Virus record (IMG/VR): IMGVR_UViG_3300032240_002652
Location: 1 to 35,843 of that record
Length of the DNA: 35,843 bases
Direction: 5' to 3' (one strand)
Source: a virus
The notes under the pieces were generated by a model. The model was not told where the DNA came from. It did not search any database and worked only from the letters and a program-made list of their open reading frames with translations. Positions 16,031 through 25,899 of the stretch are shown here, piece after piece. Position numbers and translations under genes: made by a program. Within the stretch, counting starts at the first letter, position 1; each line of letters opens with the position of its first letter.

Positions 16031-19000
16031 ATGGGTCAATCATATAGAATAAGAACTGAGCTTGGGATTAATAAAACAATCAATTTAGAATTAGACCAAG
16101 ATTTTGAGTTCTTAGAGATATTGTCATTAAAAATTCAACAGACAGATATATTCACAAGAAATTGTGCTGACTATGGTGTGGCTGTTGGTAGAGTGACCGC
16201 AAACAATGGATTTGGATTACCTAACGCAAGAGTTTCTATCTTTATACCTGTTGAAGCTGTAGACCAATCGAACCCAATTATTTCAAGTATATATCCATAT
16301 AAATCAACAACTGATAAAAATAGTGATGGATATAGATACAACTTATTACCTTACGAAAAATCATATTCAACTCACGCAGCAACAGGTACATTACCATCAA
16401 GAACTGATGCTTTAACAGGAAGTACTGCTGTTGAGATATACGACAAATATTACAAATTTACCACTAAAACTAATGAAAGTGGTGATTATATGATTATGGG
16501 AATTCCATTGGGTGCTCAAACCGTGGTTATGGATGTTGACCTCTCAGACATTGGTGAGTTTTCTTTAACACCAAATGACTTAATTAGAATGGGTAGAGCG
16601 TCTGAAGGTCAAGTGGCGGGTAATAGATTCAAAACATCAACAGACCTTAATTCTTTACCTCAAATAGTCTCTTTAGTTAAACAAGTTGAAGTAACTCCAT
16701 TGTGGGGAGACCCTGAAACTTGCCAAATTGCGGTTTGTAGATTAGACTTTGATTTAAGAGATGATGCAAATATTGATATTCAGCCAACTTCAGTTTTTAT
16801 GGGGTCGATGTACTCAACCTCAGACACATATCGATTAAGGTCAGAAAGTTTATTTGGAGTTGATTTTCCTCCAAAACCAAGAGATAATATGGGTAACCTT
16901 TGTAATTTAATTGCAGGACCTGGACAAATTTTGGCAATACGACAAACAATACAGCAAGACTCTAATGGAAATCCAATATTGGAACAACATCAGTTAGAAC
17001 AGGGAGGTAATATTATAGATGGTAATGGTACATGGTTGACAGAATTACCGATGAATTTAGACTATGTTATAACAAATGAGTTTGGTGAAAAAATATTATC
17101 AAATGACCCTGCAGTTGGTATACCAACAAAAGGGAAATATAGGTTCAAAATTAAATGGTCCCAACCAAATTCTTTGACTGAACAAGTTAGAAGACCATAT
17201 TATTTGGTTCCAAATATAAAAGAATATGGGTGGGTAACATCTTCTTCCGACCCAAGTAACTCAAATGCTGATTCACAATCTAAAACAAGGCAACGTTCCT
17301 CTTATTATTTTGGTTTAGACTGGTCAGGGTATACACAAGGATTTACAGATAAAACTGTTGTAAGTAATTTATTAAATGAAAAAATTGATTGTCAAGATAC
17401 ATTTTATCAATTTGATTTTAACAGAGTATATACAGTGGCAGGACTAATTGACGAGTTTAAAAATGGTGTCAAAGGTAGATTTATAGGTATTAAAGAAATT
17501 GATAGTGAGGATTGTGCAAGTACGATTAATAAATTTCCTGTAAATGATGGGTTTAGAAATTTTGATTTATTGTATTTTATATTTGCGATTCTTATGCAAG
17601 TTATACAATTAGTCGGATTACCATTATTAATTGTATATCATTTTATTGCGTTTTTATGGAATAACTTTGCGGTAGTTATTCTTGCGTATTTTATTTTACA
17701 ATTTGCGGCTAACGCCGCTTTTGAATTTTCATTAGCAATTGCCGCAGCGTCAGGTGCGGGAGCTTTTTCTTGGGGATTGTTATTATTAATTGCACCGTTT
17801 GTTGGTAAGGGTCTTTTGTGGTCAGCAATTGCATTATTTTTAGCTCTCAAATTTAAAGATATTGTTTCATACAAATTTGGTAGAATAAAACTACCAATGA
17901 TACAATACCCCGATTGTCAAGCATGCGAATGCGTTCCTGAAACTACACAACAAGGTGGAGAAGACGCAACTGAGATGCCACCAGCTCCAGGGTTTTTAAG
18001 TCAACTTTCTAACCCTAATTTTTATATTGAAAATATAACAACTAATCAATCGACTTTACCATGTGAATATGGTACAAATAATGTTGGATGGAACCTCCAT
18101 TATCCTGCAAATTGTGTTGTTAATGAAGGAGATAGTGCCGAAGATTATAATACAGTAATTGCGGTTAGTAAATCTGACGCAGTCGCGGGATATGCGTCAA
18201 AAAGTAATAATCCTAAATTGTTTAAACTGAATCAAAGTACTGCAATTAGTGAACCAAATGGTATGAGAATTTTTACAGTTGGATATTCATTACCACCAGG
18301 AGAAAGAATCAATATCTACAACACAAGAAAAAAATATTTTGATGGAGAAAATAAAATAAAAGTTACTTTCAATTTACCTGGAAATATATCAACATCTCAT
18401 TATGATAATACTTTAACAATATTATCGCCTTTTGATGTAAATGCTGGTGATTTATTAACGTTTGTTTCACCAACAAAATCCAAAGATGTTAATTATCGTT
18501 GGACAGGACAAACAAGTATTGGAGGAAACGTAATTAATGGGATTGTTGGTAAATCAAATCTACACGGAGGCCCAATTAACGTCAATTATGCTACCACACA
18601 AACAGGGCCCGCATCAACGGTTGTTTATAATTTACCCATTGTTCAGTCTGATTGTGTGGATAGTGTTACAATTGACGTTGTAAGTGCGGGCACAATAACA
18701 TATTCAAATTGTTATAATGATTTAGTTGATGGAGGTACACTTACCCAAGGTACTAAAACAATTACAAATACTAGTGGCATTACCATTAGCACTTTAGGAG
18801 GTACTGCAGTTTATAATATAACGGCAAGTGGTGATTCAGTTCAAAGATACATTTATCCTTCAGATATAGAATATTATCAAGTATTAACTGCAATTACAAT
18901 TACAACAAAACTTGTAAATGGGCAAGTTGTTTACACCAATCCTAATTTTGATGGAACAACTGGATTTTGGGGAGCATTGAACGCGCCAAACGTAATTCAA

Positions 19001-21358
19001 CCATGGAACGAAATTGAGGGGGAAGGATGGTGGCCAATAATTCCAAAACAATCAATATCAACAAGTACGTTTACAGAGTTTAGTACTCAAAAAGTTGTAA
19101 TTTTACAAAGAGGTGTTGACCCATACTCACCACAATATATAAACAAATATGGTATTGGTAAAATATTAGGATATACTAATGAAGATGATGTGGTTATTAC
19201 TGCAAGTACAAGGTTAAATATACCCATACAACCAATATCAAGTGGAGGTGCTTCTGTACAAAATCACGGAAATCAAAATAATATTTTTTACTCAAATTAT
19301 TTATACACACCAGGAACCAACGGAGGAACCTATGCTGATGGTACGGCATGGAATCAATTCTCAACAGACAACGTTGGGTATTATGGGGCGTTGGATTCAA
19401 CAATTAATACAAATTTAAAAATAAATTTTAATTTTGATAATACAACTGGAGTTGCATCACAACCAGCAGGTATTAACTCATATGGGAGTGGTAATAGATA
19501 TTATGGCATATTTAGTAGTAATTCTAACGATAATTACAGTTTGTCTGAAGATTTATCTGGAGCTGGTGTTATGGTGGGGGATTATACAACTTATACATTT
19601 TATGTAGGACCTGGAAGTGGAAGAGGAAAAGGAAGATGGCAAATTAATGGACAATGGATGTATTATAAATACAACGGAGCTCCTGCCCAACAATACTATA
19701 GTCCAAATTTATATCCAAAATATACAGGAACAAGCCAAGTTCAAATAACAAATAGTTCAAAATTAGTTATGAGAACAGATAGATTACCTTCTTCGGATTA
19801 TACTGATAATAAAAATGGGTGGACTGATAATGTGAGTTTATTACAACAAAATTTAGGATTTGCGGTTTATTCAATATCATCGGCAGGAGGTGTTTTTACA
19901 AGTGCTGGATTTAGTACGGGGGCTGGTCAAGTTAGTCCAAATATTGGAGGGCAAGTGGCGTCATTAAATGTCATAGAAACTTTGAATACTTGTTCCAAAA
20001 TGGTGGGATTAAATTGTTATAGTGGTAATAGTGTTGATTTTGGCGTCAAATTAGGTTGTCAGGCTAGTGATGTTGTAGAGAATGGATGCTACATAATGAT
20101 GAATAAACCATTGAAAGATTTGACTAAAGATTTAAAAACATTTGCGGAATGGGGATTTAGATTTAGATTTTTTTATGGATTATGTAGGGGAGTTCTTTCA
20201 CAATCTTTTGTTAACAATTGGGTAAATGGTTCTTTATATGCATTTCCAATTCAAGTTGATACATACTATGATAGTAAAAATAAACCAATGGAGCCAGAAT
20301 ATCCAAAAGCGGTTGTCTATTTTGATAATAAAAGTAATAATTTTTATTATAGAAGTTCACCCTATTTGATAAATTCAGGTAATTTCTGTGGAAGACCAAC
20401 AACAAGTGATACATTACCTGTAAACAAAAGAAATTTATTGTATCCAACAACAGTTATTAATTTAGGTATTAAAGACGACTTTTATAAAGAAATTATTTTT
20501 GATGCTTCTGTTAAAGGTTATATAATGAAAACTCTTAATTCAACGAGTTATTCTGATACATCTGATTTAGTAAATCTATTTGTTATTTCAAGAATAACTG
20601 ACGAAGGATTCTTGCAACAAATTTTATCTTTAAATAGTAATAATAATTTAGACCAATTATTTTCGAGACCTGAAAAAAGAATTGACGGAGATTTAGCTCA
20701 AATGATGTCAATAAATTCTGAATATGGAGTAATTCCGTTCTCACCTCAGTTTTATAAATCAGATGGTAGAGGAAGTTCACCTGTAAAAATTTACGGTGAT
20801 TTGGCAATCAACCCTACTTTGGCAATTTATTATTCTTCAACAACAGTTGATTTACAAAATAAAGATTTTTTATCTCCAGGAGTAATTGATTTTAGACCAC
20901 AAAATAATAGAAATGCTATAACTTATCCTTATGGTATTAAATCGCAAAGAGTCCCATTTTATCAGTGGGAAATAAAAGATAATCCTTTAAGTGGAGTGTT
21001 TGGTACTGAAAAAAATAGTTGGAAGACCACATATTCTTCAGATGTCAATACAACTGGAATTTTTTCAAACAACTACCAATCTTTAGATAGAAGAAATGTG
21101 AATACACCAACTTACATGATTAATAGTGGTAACGCAAATGTATCTGACACCTTAGCTAGAGGTTACATCTTTAACGTGAAATTAGACCCTGCAAACGTTG
21201 GTTTAACTTTAGATAATTTAAATTATTCATACACACCGACTGGTGGAACATATTCATCTCATTTTTTAGTTGGAGCACCAAATCATTTTTACTTTGGAAT
21301 TATTAAAGGAGAAAGTGCTTTGGATAAATTTAAACAAAAATATTCTGTAGATGAATAA
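16031..21358 (+). CDS. 1775-aa baseplate-locus structural protein with internal membrane-like block
   Basis: The giant protein occupies the place that gp7 has in T4 (downstream of gp25-gp6), but I see no similarity to gp7. The N-terminal region (about 50-175) contains a carboxypeptidase-regulatory-like beta fold pattern (VGRVTANNGFGLPNARVSIF ... TNESGDYMIMGIPLGA). Residues 511-606 are strongly hydrophobic, with room for three or four membrane helices (FDLLYFIFAILMQVIQLVG, FAVVILAYFILQFAANAAF, WGLLLLIAPFVGKGLLWSAI). A Cys cluster follows (C629, C632, C634). The remaining 1,100 residues are Asn/Gly/Ser/Tyr-rich and beta-like. There is no signal peptide. Likely a virion baseplate protein; the hydrophobic block might be buried in the particle or inserted into the host envelope. 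Start chosen at the first ATG, after the promoter-like element. The next gene overlaps the end by eight bases. Confidence 0.7.
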   Translation: MGQSYRIRTELGINKTINLELDQDFEFLEILSLKIQQTDIFTRNCADYGVAVGRVTANNGFGLPNARVSIFIPVEAVDQSNPIISSIYPYKSTTDKNSDGYRYNLLPYEKSYSTHAATGTLPSRTDALTGSTAVEIYDKYYKFTTKTNESGDYMIMGIPLGAQTVVMDVDLSDIGEFSLTPNDLIRMGRASEGQVAGNRFKTSTDLNSLPQIVSLVKQVEVTPLWGDPETCQIAVCRLDFDLRDDANIDIQPTSVFMGSMYSTSDTYRLRSESLFGVDFPPKPRDNMGNLCNLIAGPGQILAIRQTIQQDSNGNPILEQHQLEQGGNIIDGNGTWLTELPMNLDYVITNEFGEKILSNDPAVGIPTKGKYRFKIKWSQPNSLTEQVRRPYYLVPNIKEYGWVTSSSDPSNSNADSQSKTRQRSSYYFGLDWSGYTQGFTDKTVVSNLLNEKIDCQDTFYQFDFNRVYTVAGLIDEFKNGVKGRFIGIKEIDSEDCASTINKFPVNDGFRNFDLLYFIFAILMQVIQLVGLPLLIVYHFIAFLWNNFAVVILAYFILQFAANAAFEFSLAIAAASGAGAFSWGLLLLIAPFVGKGLLWSAIALFLALKFKDIVSYKFGRIKLPMIQYPDCQACECVPETTQQGGEDATEMPPAPGFLSQLSNPNFYIENITTNQSTLPCEYGTNNVGWNLHYPANCVVNEGDSAEDYNTVIAVSKSDAVAGYASKSNNPKLFKLNQSTAISEPNGMRIFTVGYSLPPGERINIYNTRKKYFDGENKIKVTFNLPGNISTSHYDNTLTILSPFDVNAGDLLTFVSPTKSKDVNYRWTGQTSIGGNVINGIVGKSNLHGGPINVNYATTQTGPASTVVYNLPIVQSDCVDSVTIDVVSAGTITYSNCYNDLVDGGTLTQGTKTITNTSGITISTLGGTAVYNITASGDSVQRYIYPSDIEYYQVLTAITITTKLVNGQVVYTNPNFDGTTGFWGALNAPNVIQPWNEIEGEGWWPIIPKQSISTSTFTEFSTQKVVILQRGVDPYSPQYINKYGIGKILGYTNEDDVVITASTRLNIPIQPISSGGASVQNHGNQNNIFYSNYLYTPGTNGGTYADGTAWNQFSTDNVGYYGALDSTINTNLKINFNFDNTTGVASQPAGINSYGSGNRYYGIFSSNSNDNYSLSEDLSGAGVMVGDYTTYTFYVGPGSGRGKGRWQINGQWMYYKYNGAPAQQYYSPNLYPKYTGTSQVQITNSSKLVMRTDRLPSSDYTDNKNGWTDNVSLLQQNLGFAVYSISSAGGVFTSAGFSTGAGQVSPNIGGQVASLNVIETLNTCSKMVGLNCYSGNSVDFGVKLGCQASDVVENGCYIMMNKPLKDLTKDLKTFAEWGFRFRFFYGLCRGVLSQSFVNNWVNGSLYAFPIQVDTYYDSKNKPMEPEYPKAVVYFDNKSNNFYYRSSPYLINSGNFCGRPTTSDTLPVNKRNLLYPTTVINLGIKDDFYKEIIFDASVKGYIMKTLNSTSYSDTSDLVNLFVISRITDEGFLQQILSLNSNNNLDQLFSRPEKRIDGDLAQMMSINSEYGVIPFSPQFYKSDGRGSSPVKIYGDLAINPTLAIYYSSTTVDLQNKDFLSPGVIDFRPQNNRNAITYPYGIKSQRVPFYQWEIKDNPLSGVFGTEKNSWKTTYSSDVNTTGIFSNNYQSLDRRNVNTPTYMINSGNANVSDTLARGYIFNVKLDPANVGLTLDNLNYSYTPTGGTYSSHFLVGAPNHFYFGIIKGESALDKFKQKYSVDE

Positions 21359-23048
21359 GTACACAATCATACCTAGTAATCTAAAATATAAAGGGGCTCC
21401 TTCGGTAAATGAAGAAATCACATTAACTCTTGAAGAACAGAGTCAACAACTCACAGAATATGATAGAAGTGCGACAATTAATCTTGCACAAATTTATGAT
21501 GATGAAAGACAAAGTTGCACAATATTCAGACCAACCTTTAAAGTAAGTTACTTGTATGCAAATGTTTATACAGGGACAACCACTTATTTGCCGTTTCAAT
21601 ATAATCTTTATTATGTCAATCCTGATGTTTCAACGGTTACGGGAACATGGAAAGGATTCCCACAATATTATGAATTTGACTTTTATAGACCTGATGTTCA
21701 AGACCAACATTTCAACTATAAATCAAAGAGTGCTTATACATATAATTGGACGTATTATTTAACTTACCCTGTTGAAAATGATTATACAAGACAAATGTCT
21801 TATTATACTACAGACACAAATAATATAACTTGGAAAGTTGGGGATGGTATACCATTTGTTATTTCGAATGGTACTCAAAATGGAAATAGTGTTGTTGAGT
21901 TTAATTGTATTTCATCACACGGACTTACTCCTGGGGAATATGTTGAATTGTCTTTAACATATAGGAATTCAAATATATTTCAAGTTTATTCGATAGGTAA
22001 TGGATTATTTGATAGTTCGCCTTATGTCTTTACAGTGTTGAATATTGGATACACAGGAACAACATTTAATAATGGGGTTACAGGTACATTCAAAAGAGTA
22101 CTCAATCCTGATAATTTAACGGAAACGACTTCAAAATATTATATAAGAAAACATAAAGTTATTACAAACGTCGAAGACCTTGCAATTACAAAAGCGGGAT
22201 TTGAAAGAAATGTTTTTTCTGAAGAAAAAAAATTTGAGTATAGCTCAATTACGCCAAACAACGTATCAAGAATATCACAAAAGACTAGTAGTAATGTGTA
22301 TAATTTAACTTCAAATTACGATTTGGAATTTGCAGGATTGAAAGATAATCAAAAAAGACCTATCAACCAATTATATTTGACTATTATTAATAAGGGGTAT
22401 TCTGGATATTTTAATTTACCCTATAACGGAATTGGGATTAAGCAAGGTTGGGAATTTAATCTTACTAAAAAAACAAACCCTTGGTGGAAATCAACTAATG
22501 ACGCTTCAAATACAAACATTCAAACATCGGCATATACATTAACAAATGGTGCAACTAAAACTTTTTATTATAACCTTGATTTGAAGAAAGATAATTTTAT
22601 TGATGGAGATGTTTGTGAATGGAATGATTTTGAACAAATAGAACGAGTGGTCTCACCCTACTATCAAAAAATAAAATTCAATCAAAACGTATTTCAAACT
22701 ACTAATGTATCGGATTCAAATCCACCTGGTTATTATTATAAACCACACAATTTGATGACACTAAGAGTATTTTCAGATTATGTGGAGACAGGTACTGTCA
22801 ATTTTATTGATGGAGTCCCAAGTTATGCTTTTTATTCAAGTGCGAACCAACAATTTATGTGGAGAGATTTATATACATATGGATTTAAAGATAGTTTAAA
22901 TAGAGGTGTTGATTATCCATATTTGAACAGTTCTCAATACCCATTTGCGGAAGTTATATTTAGATTAATACCTGAAGGAATAAACTATAACGAAAGCCTT
23001 GAAGGGGTTGACGTTTCAATTAAACCTTTAATTGATGGATGTGAATAA
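21351..23048 (+). CDS. Unassigned 565-aa structural protein
   Basis: No family recognised. It starts inside the last codons of the 1775-aa gene (8-base overlap), so translation is coupled. The protein is Tyr/Asn/Thr-rich and beta-like without signal peptide or membrane segments. Aromatic-rich stretches (FPQYYEFDFYRP, YTYNWTYYLTYP) and several Gly-Tyr segments (GYSGYFNLPYNGIG) look like phage tail or baseplate building blocks. It carries a few Cys residues (near the N-terminus, centre and C-terminus). Context within the baseplate operon suggests a structural role, possibly replacing T4 wedge proteins such as gp8 or gp10; this is inference from position only. Confidence 0.65.
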   Translation: MNKYTIIPSNLKYKGAPSVNEEITLTLEEQSQQLTEYDRSATINLAQIYDDERQSCTIFRPTFKVSYLYANVYTGTTTYLPFQYNLYYVNPDVSTVTGTWKGFPQYYEFDFYRPDVQDQHFNYKSKSAYTYNWTYYLTYPVENDYTRQMSYYTTDTNNITWKVGDGIPFVISNGTQNGNSVVEFNCISSHGLTPGEYVELSLTYRNSNIFQVYSIGNGLFDSSPYVFTVLNIGYTGTTFNNGVTGTFKRVLNPDNLTETTSKYYIRKHKVITNVEDLAITKAGFERNVFSEEKKFEYSSITPNNVSRISQKTSSNVYNLTSNYDLEFAGLKDNQKRPINQLYLTIINKGYSGYFNLPYNGIGIKQGWEFNLTKKTNPWWKSTNDASNTNIQTSAYTLTNGATKTFYYNLDLKKDNFIDGDVCEWNDFEQIERVVSPYYQKIKFNQNVFQTTNVSDSNPPGYYYKPHNLMTLRVFSDYVETGTVNFIDGVPSYAFYSSANQQFMWRDLYTYGFKDSLNRGVDYPYLNSSQYPFAEVIFRLIPEGINYNESLEGVDVSIKPLIDGCE

Positions 23049-23856
23049 ATTTGTAATAAGACAAGATGGTGCAACCGATAAGGTTGTTAATATTCCTGTA
23101 CAGTTAAATTGGGATTACCTTGGATTAGACATGGCTATAGATGAGTATGAAGTAGACATGATTACTCAAGTAATTGGTAAGGGTAATGATTTTGAGGTTA
23201 CAAGATTTCCACATGCGCCTGAAACAGGAACGACAGATAATACGCAAGTTAATTATGAATTTTATTTTTACTCAGGAGGAACTATGACTGATGAAAATAA
23301 TTGGACAGTTAACTATATGAGTGAAGGATTTACACCACAAGAATTGTATTACTATTCAAACAATTTTACAAATTCATTTTTTAAATTGGATTTCTATGAT
23401 ACTTCTGATGAAAAAAGACAAATTAATTATTTAACAATAATATTACCAACACAACAGGGTTTAAAAATGGATACTCAAATGCAAAGAACAACAGTTTCCG
23501 TCAAAAAACCAAAATTTATTTTAGATTATATTGGAGATAAAGAAGGGTTTTTTATGTATTGGTTAAAGAAAAGAAATTTTTTGAATATCGATACTTTTTA
23601 TGTTACTGCAAAGTTCTATAATGCCAAAACTGGCAAATTCACTAAAATGATGAATTTACCGCAATCAAGTAATACATTAGATAGTGGTAATAGATACATG
23701 TTTGATAATCAAATGTATTTCTATTATCAGTACAAGATAGATTATGCGAAACAAAACTATCAAGTATTTGATATAAACAAGTTTAGTGTGAATTACAACA
23801 AAAGAGTTGGAACCACAATACCAATCAAATGGTATGAATATGTAAATCCGATATAA
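23035..23856 (+). CDS. Unassigned 273-aa structural protein
   Basis: No family recognised. I prefer the ATG at 23035 over the in-frame TTG at 23032; it overlaps the previous gene by 14 bases. A GTG at 23041 is another in-frame option. The protein is beta-rich with many aromatics and Asn: VNIPVQLNWDYLGLDMAIDEY at the start, NYEFYFYSGGTMTDENNW in the middle, and MYFYYQYKIDYAKQNYQVF near the end. There are no Cys and no membrane segment. It shares composition and operon with the flanking 565-aa and 364-aa proteins; the next start overlaps its stop by one base (TAATG). A minor baseplate component is the likeliest guess. Confidence 0.65.
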   Translation: MDVNKFVIRQDGATDKVVNIPVQLNWDYLGLDMAIDEYEVDMITQVIGKGNDFEVTRFPHAPETGTTDNTQVNYEFYFYSGGTMTDENNWTVNYMSEGFTPQELYYYSNNFTNSFFKLDFYDTSDEKRQINYLTIILPTQQGLKMDTQMQRTTVSVKKPKFILDYIGDKEGFFMYWLKKRNFLNIDTFYVTAKFYNAKTGKFTKMMNLPQSSNTLDSGNRYMFDNQMYFYYQYKIDYAKQNYQVFDINKFSVNYNKRVGTTIPIKWYEYVNPI

Positions 23857-24950
23857 TGCAAGATTATTATAACATCATAGTATCACCCGAGAACATCAAA
23901 GGAGACCTATCTGTAGTCAACTACAATGGTACTCCTGTTGGAGTTTACTCTGCTATGACACAAGTAGTTAGTTCTGGACCTAATGGTACTTCACTATTAA
24001 CAAATTTGTCGGTTCCTATTTTATTAAGACAAACAGCAACAGATGTTGGATACTATAGTCCATTTGATGGTGCGGTTTTACAAAAAGACGTTGTCACTAA
24101 CTTTATATTCTCATCTACAACAACAAACCCATATGTTTATGACATTTATAATACCTCAAGTGAATTTCAAAAATTTCTTGATTTATCGGCATATAAAGTA
24201 GATTGGGGGGACGATTCGCCAAAACAAACAATCACAACCTACGCTCCAAACTATTTAAGTCATACTTATCCAAAAGCAACTAAGAGTTATACTATTACTT
24301 TAGAACAAACAAATCCTTGGGGAATTACTAAAGTATCTAAAACTATTAATGTACCGTATACAAATATCACTGTTTATAATCCAAAAGGTGAAGCGTTCTT
24401 TATGCCTTCTACAGGAAATTGGGTTGGAACCGCAATTTCTTATGACTATATATTTTCGGGAGATGCAATTAATGAAGTTTCAGCCCAAACCTCAAATAAC
24501 TACGTTACTGTTCCGTTTACAATTTCAGGAATAACTAAGTCTAGAATAAATGAATTAAAACCATATGGTACGCCAACACTTCAACAAAGAATTGGATTAC
24601 CAATAATTAATAACGGTCAAATATGGGGCACTATTACAAATATTAATACTGTATTTACTGCTTACACTATAACAGGAATAGACTATTATGATTATTCAGA
24701 TGGTACAACAATATTCTTTGAACAATCATCAGGATTAACAACTAATAATTTAACTGCGGTTCCTATCACTAAAGATGAGGTTTTATTAAAAGTTATTGAC
24801 CAAGCGCAAATACAAACAAATGTTTTTGTTGAAAGAGGTAAAAATAGTGCTTATGAAAGAGTACAAAGACTTGGAGAGGTAGATAATCTTGGTGATATGA
24901 TAAATTACGGATATGGATTTTTTAATGTAATAAATCGAGCTGTTAAATAA
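23856..24950 (+). CDS. 364-aa structural protein with PKD-like domain
   Basis: ATG overlaps the preceding TAA by one base. Residues about 108-166 have the PKD fold pattern: VDWGDDSP (115-122), then SHTYPKATKSYTITLEQTNPWG (135-156) and a final KTINV strand; WGDG-type and HTY-type motifs are the hallmarks. The N-terminus (about 1-100) and C-terminus (about 170-364) are not assigned. A helical C-terminal end (YERVQRLGEVDNLGDMINYG) contrasts with the beta-rich body and may be an attachment part. PKD modules mediate protein or glycan contacts on surfaces and occur in Bacteroidota secreted proteins. Here it probably decorates the baseplate or a fibre network. It is the last gene before the 40-base gap with the next promoter-like element. 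Confidence 0.65.
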   Translation: MQDYYNIIVSPENIKGDLSVVNYNGTPVGVYSAMTQVVSSGPNGTSLLTNLSVPILLRQTATDVGYYSPFDGAVLQKDVVTNFIFSSTTTNPYVYDIYNTSSEFQKFLDLSAYKVDWGDDSPKQTITTYAPNYLSHTYPKATKSYTITLEQTNPWGITKVSKTINVPYTNITVYNPKGEAFFMPSTGNWVGTAISYDYIFSGDAINEVSAQTSNNYVTVPFTISGITKSRINELKPYGTPTLQQRIGLPIINNGQIWGTITNINTVFTAYTITGIDYYDYSDGTTIFFEQSSGLTTNNLTAVPITKDEVLLKVIDQAQIQTNVFVERGKNSAYERVQRLGEVDNLGDMINYGYGFFNVINRAVK

Positions 24951-24968
24951 ATGAAAAAAAGATATAAA

Positions 24969-24979
24969 CTATTTATAAA
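24969..24979 (+). promoter_or_regulatory. Candidate late-promoter element CTATTTATAAA
   Basis: CTATTTATAAA lies in the 40-base gap between the 364-aa and 302-aa genes. The core TATTTATA ends 13 bases before the ATG at 24991; a purine-rich AAAGAAGA precedes the start. Confidence 0.45.
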
Positions 24980-24990
24980 ATAAAGAAGAC

Positions 24991-25899
24991 ATGGCAATAG
25001 GTTCATATGGTACAATAAGACCGAGTGATGTTTCACCAGCAGATGTTGAAATAATCATGAATTACACACCCACAAGAGATGCGACAGACCAATTCGTACT
25101 AACAACTTTGGATGCGCAAACAATTTTGAGACCATACTTTAATAATACAGAAACAGGAGGAAACGCTGGAGTTGAAGTTTTAGGTGGATTATACAATTTA
25201 ACATTGCCAGCAAATCAATTCAACGCTCTTGGAATTTACACCTTATATATAAGACCTGCTCAAATCAGAACAAGTATTACCGATTGTGGTGTATTGAGTG
25301 CATTACCAAACGTAAAAGGAATTGTAATTGACATTACAAACGTGCCAACACAATATCAAAATAATTTTGTTGCTCAAGGATTAGTTGGATTCAGAATTGA
25401 ATACTTAAATCCCGACGGTTCAAAAATACCAAATTTCTTTAGAGTGGTTACTTCAAGTTTCTTCTGTGAACCAGTGGTTACAAATGAGGTTAATACAACA
25501 CAAAAATCTATAAGATATAGGTATGTAGACGGAGATTCAAATTTGTTATTCCTAACACTTTCACCATCATCATCACCAACAAACAAACCAAATGCGACTC
25601 CATTTATTGGACAACCTAACCAAAATATTATAATAACAAATACATTTTTTAATCCTGTTACTGTAGAAGTTGAAATGGTTGAATATGACATTTCATCTCT
25701 TGCAATTGCCCTTTACGGTAATCAAACTAAATCTATTGATGACGGTATTTACACAATCTATGACTCTGCAAACAATATCTACAGACAATACAACTTGTAT
25801 GAGATTAGAGACCAATTTAATGCATTGTTATACGAGGTTAGACAAAGCAGAGGTAATAATATTGATTTCAGTAAAAACTTTACAAATATAACTAGCTAA
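24991..25899 (+). CDS. Unassigned 302-aa structural protein
   Basis: Not recognised. It follows a promoter-like element and ends overlapping the next ATG by one base, so it is the first gene of the last baseplate sub-operon. Composition is Asn/Thr/Ile-rich and beta-like; the middle (about residues 75-165) has an Ig-like rhythm (GIYTLYIRPAQIRTSITDCG, GIVIDITNVP, GFRIEYLNPDGSKIPNFF). The C-terminus turns helical and charged (YNLYEIRDQFNALLYEVRQS). Two Cys are visible. No membrane segment or signal peptide. Position immediately before the tail-I-like gene suggests a wedge or fibre-connector protein, for example in the role of T4 gp8 or gp9, but no sequence match supports a name. Confidence 0.65.
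   Translation: MAIGSYGTIRPSDVSPADVEIIMNYTPTRDATDQFVLTTLDAQTILRPYFNNTETGGNAGVEVLGGLYNLTLPANQFNALGIYTLYIRPAQIRTSITDCGVLSALPNVKGIVIDITNVPTQYQNNFVAQGLVGFRIEYLNPDGSKIPNFFRVVTSSFFCEPVVTNEVNTTQKSIRYRYVDGDSNLLFLTLSPSSSPTNKPNATPFIGQPNQNIIITNTFFNPVTVEVEMVEYDISSLAIALYGNQTKSIDDGIYTIYDSANNIYRQYNLYEIRDQFNALLYEVRQSRGNNIDFSKNFTNITS

Noticed and set aside
17638-17874. Reverse-strand 78-aa Ala/Asn-rich frame
   Set aside because: Complement of the hydrophobic helix block in the 1775-aa gene; no start context or neighbours on that strand.
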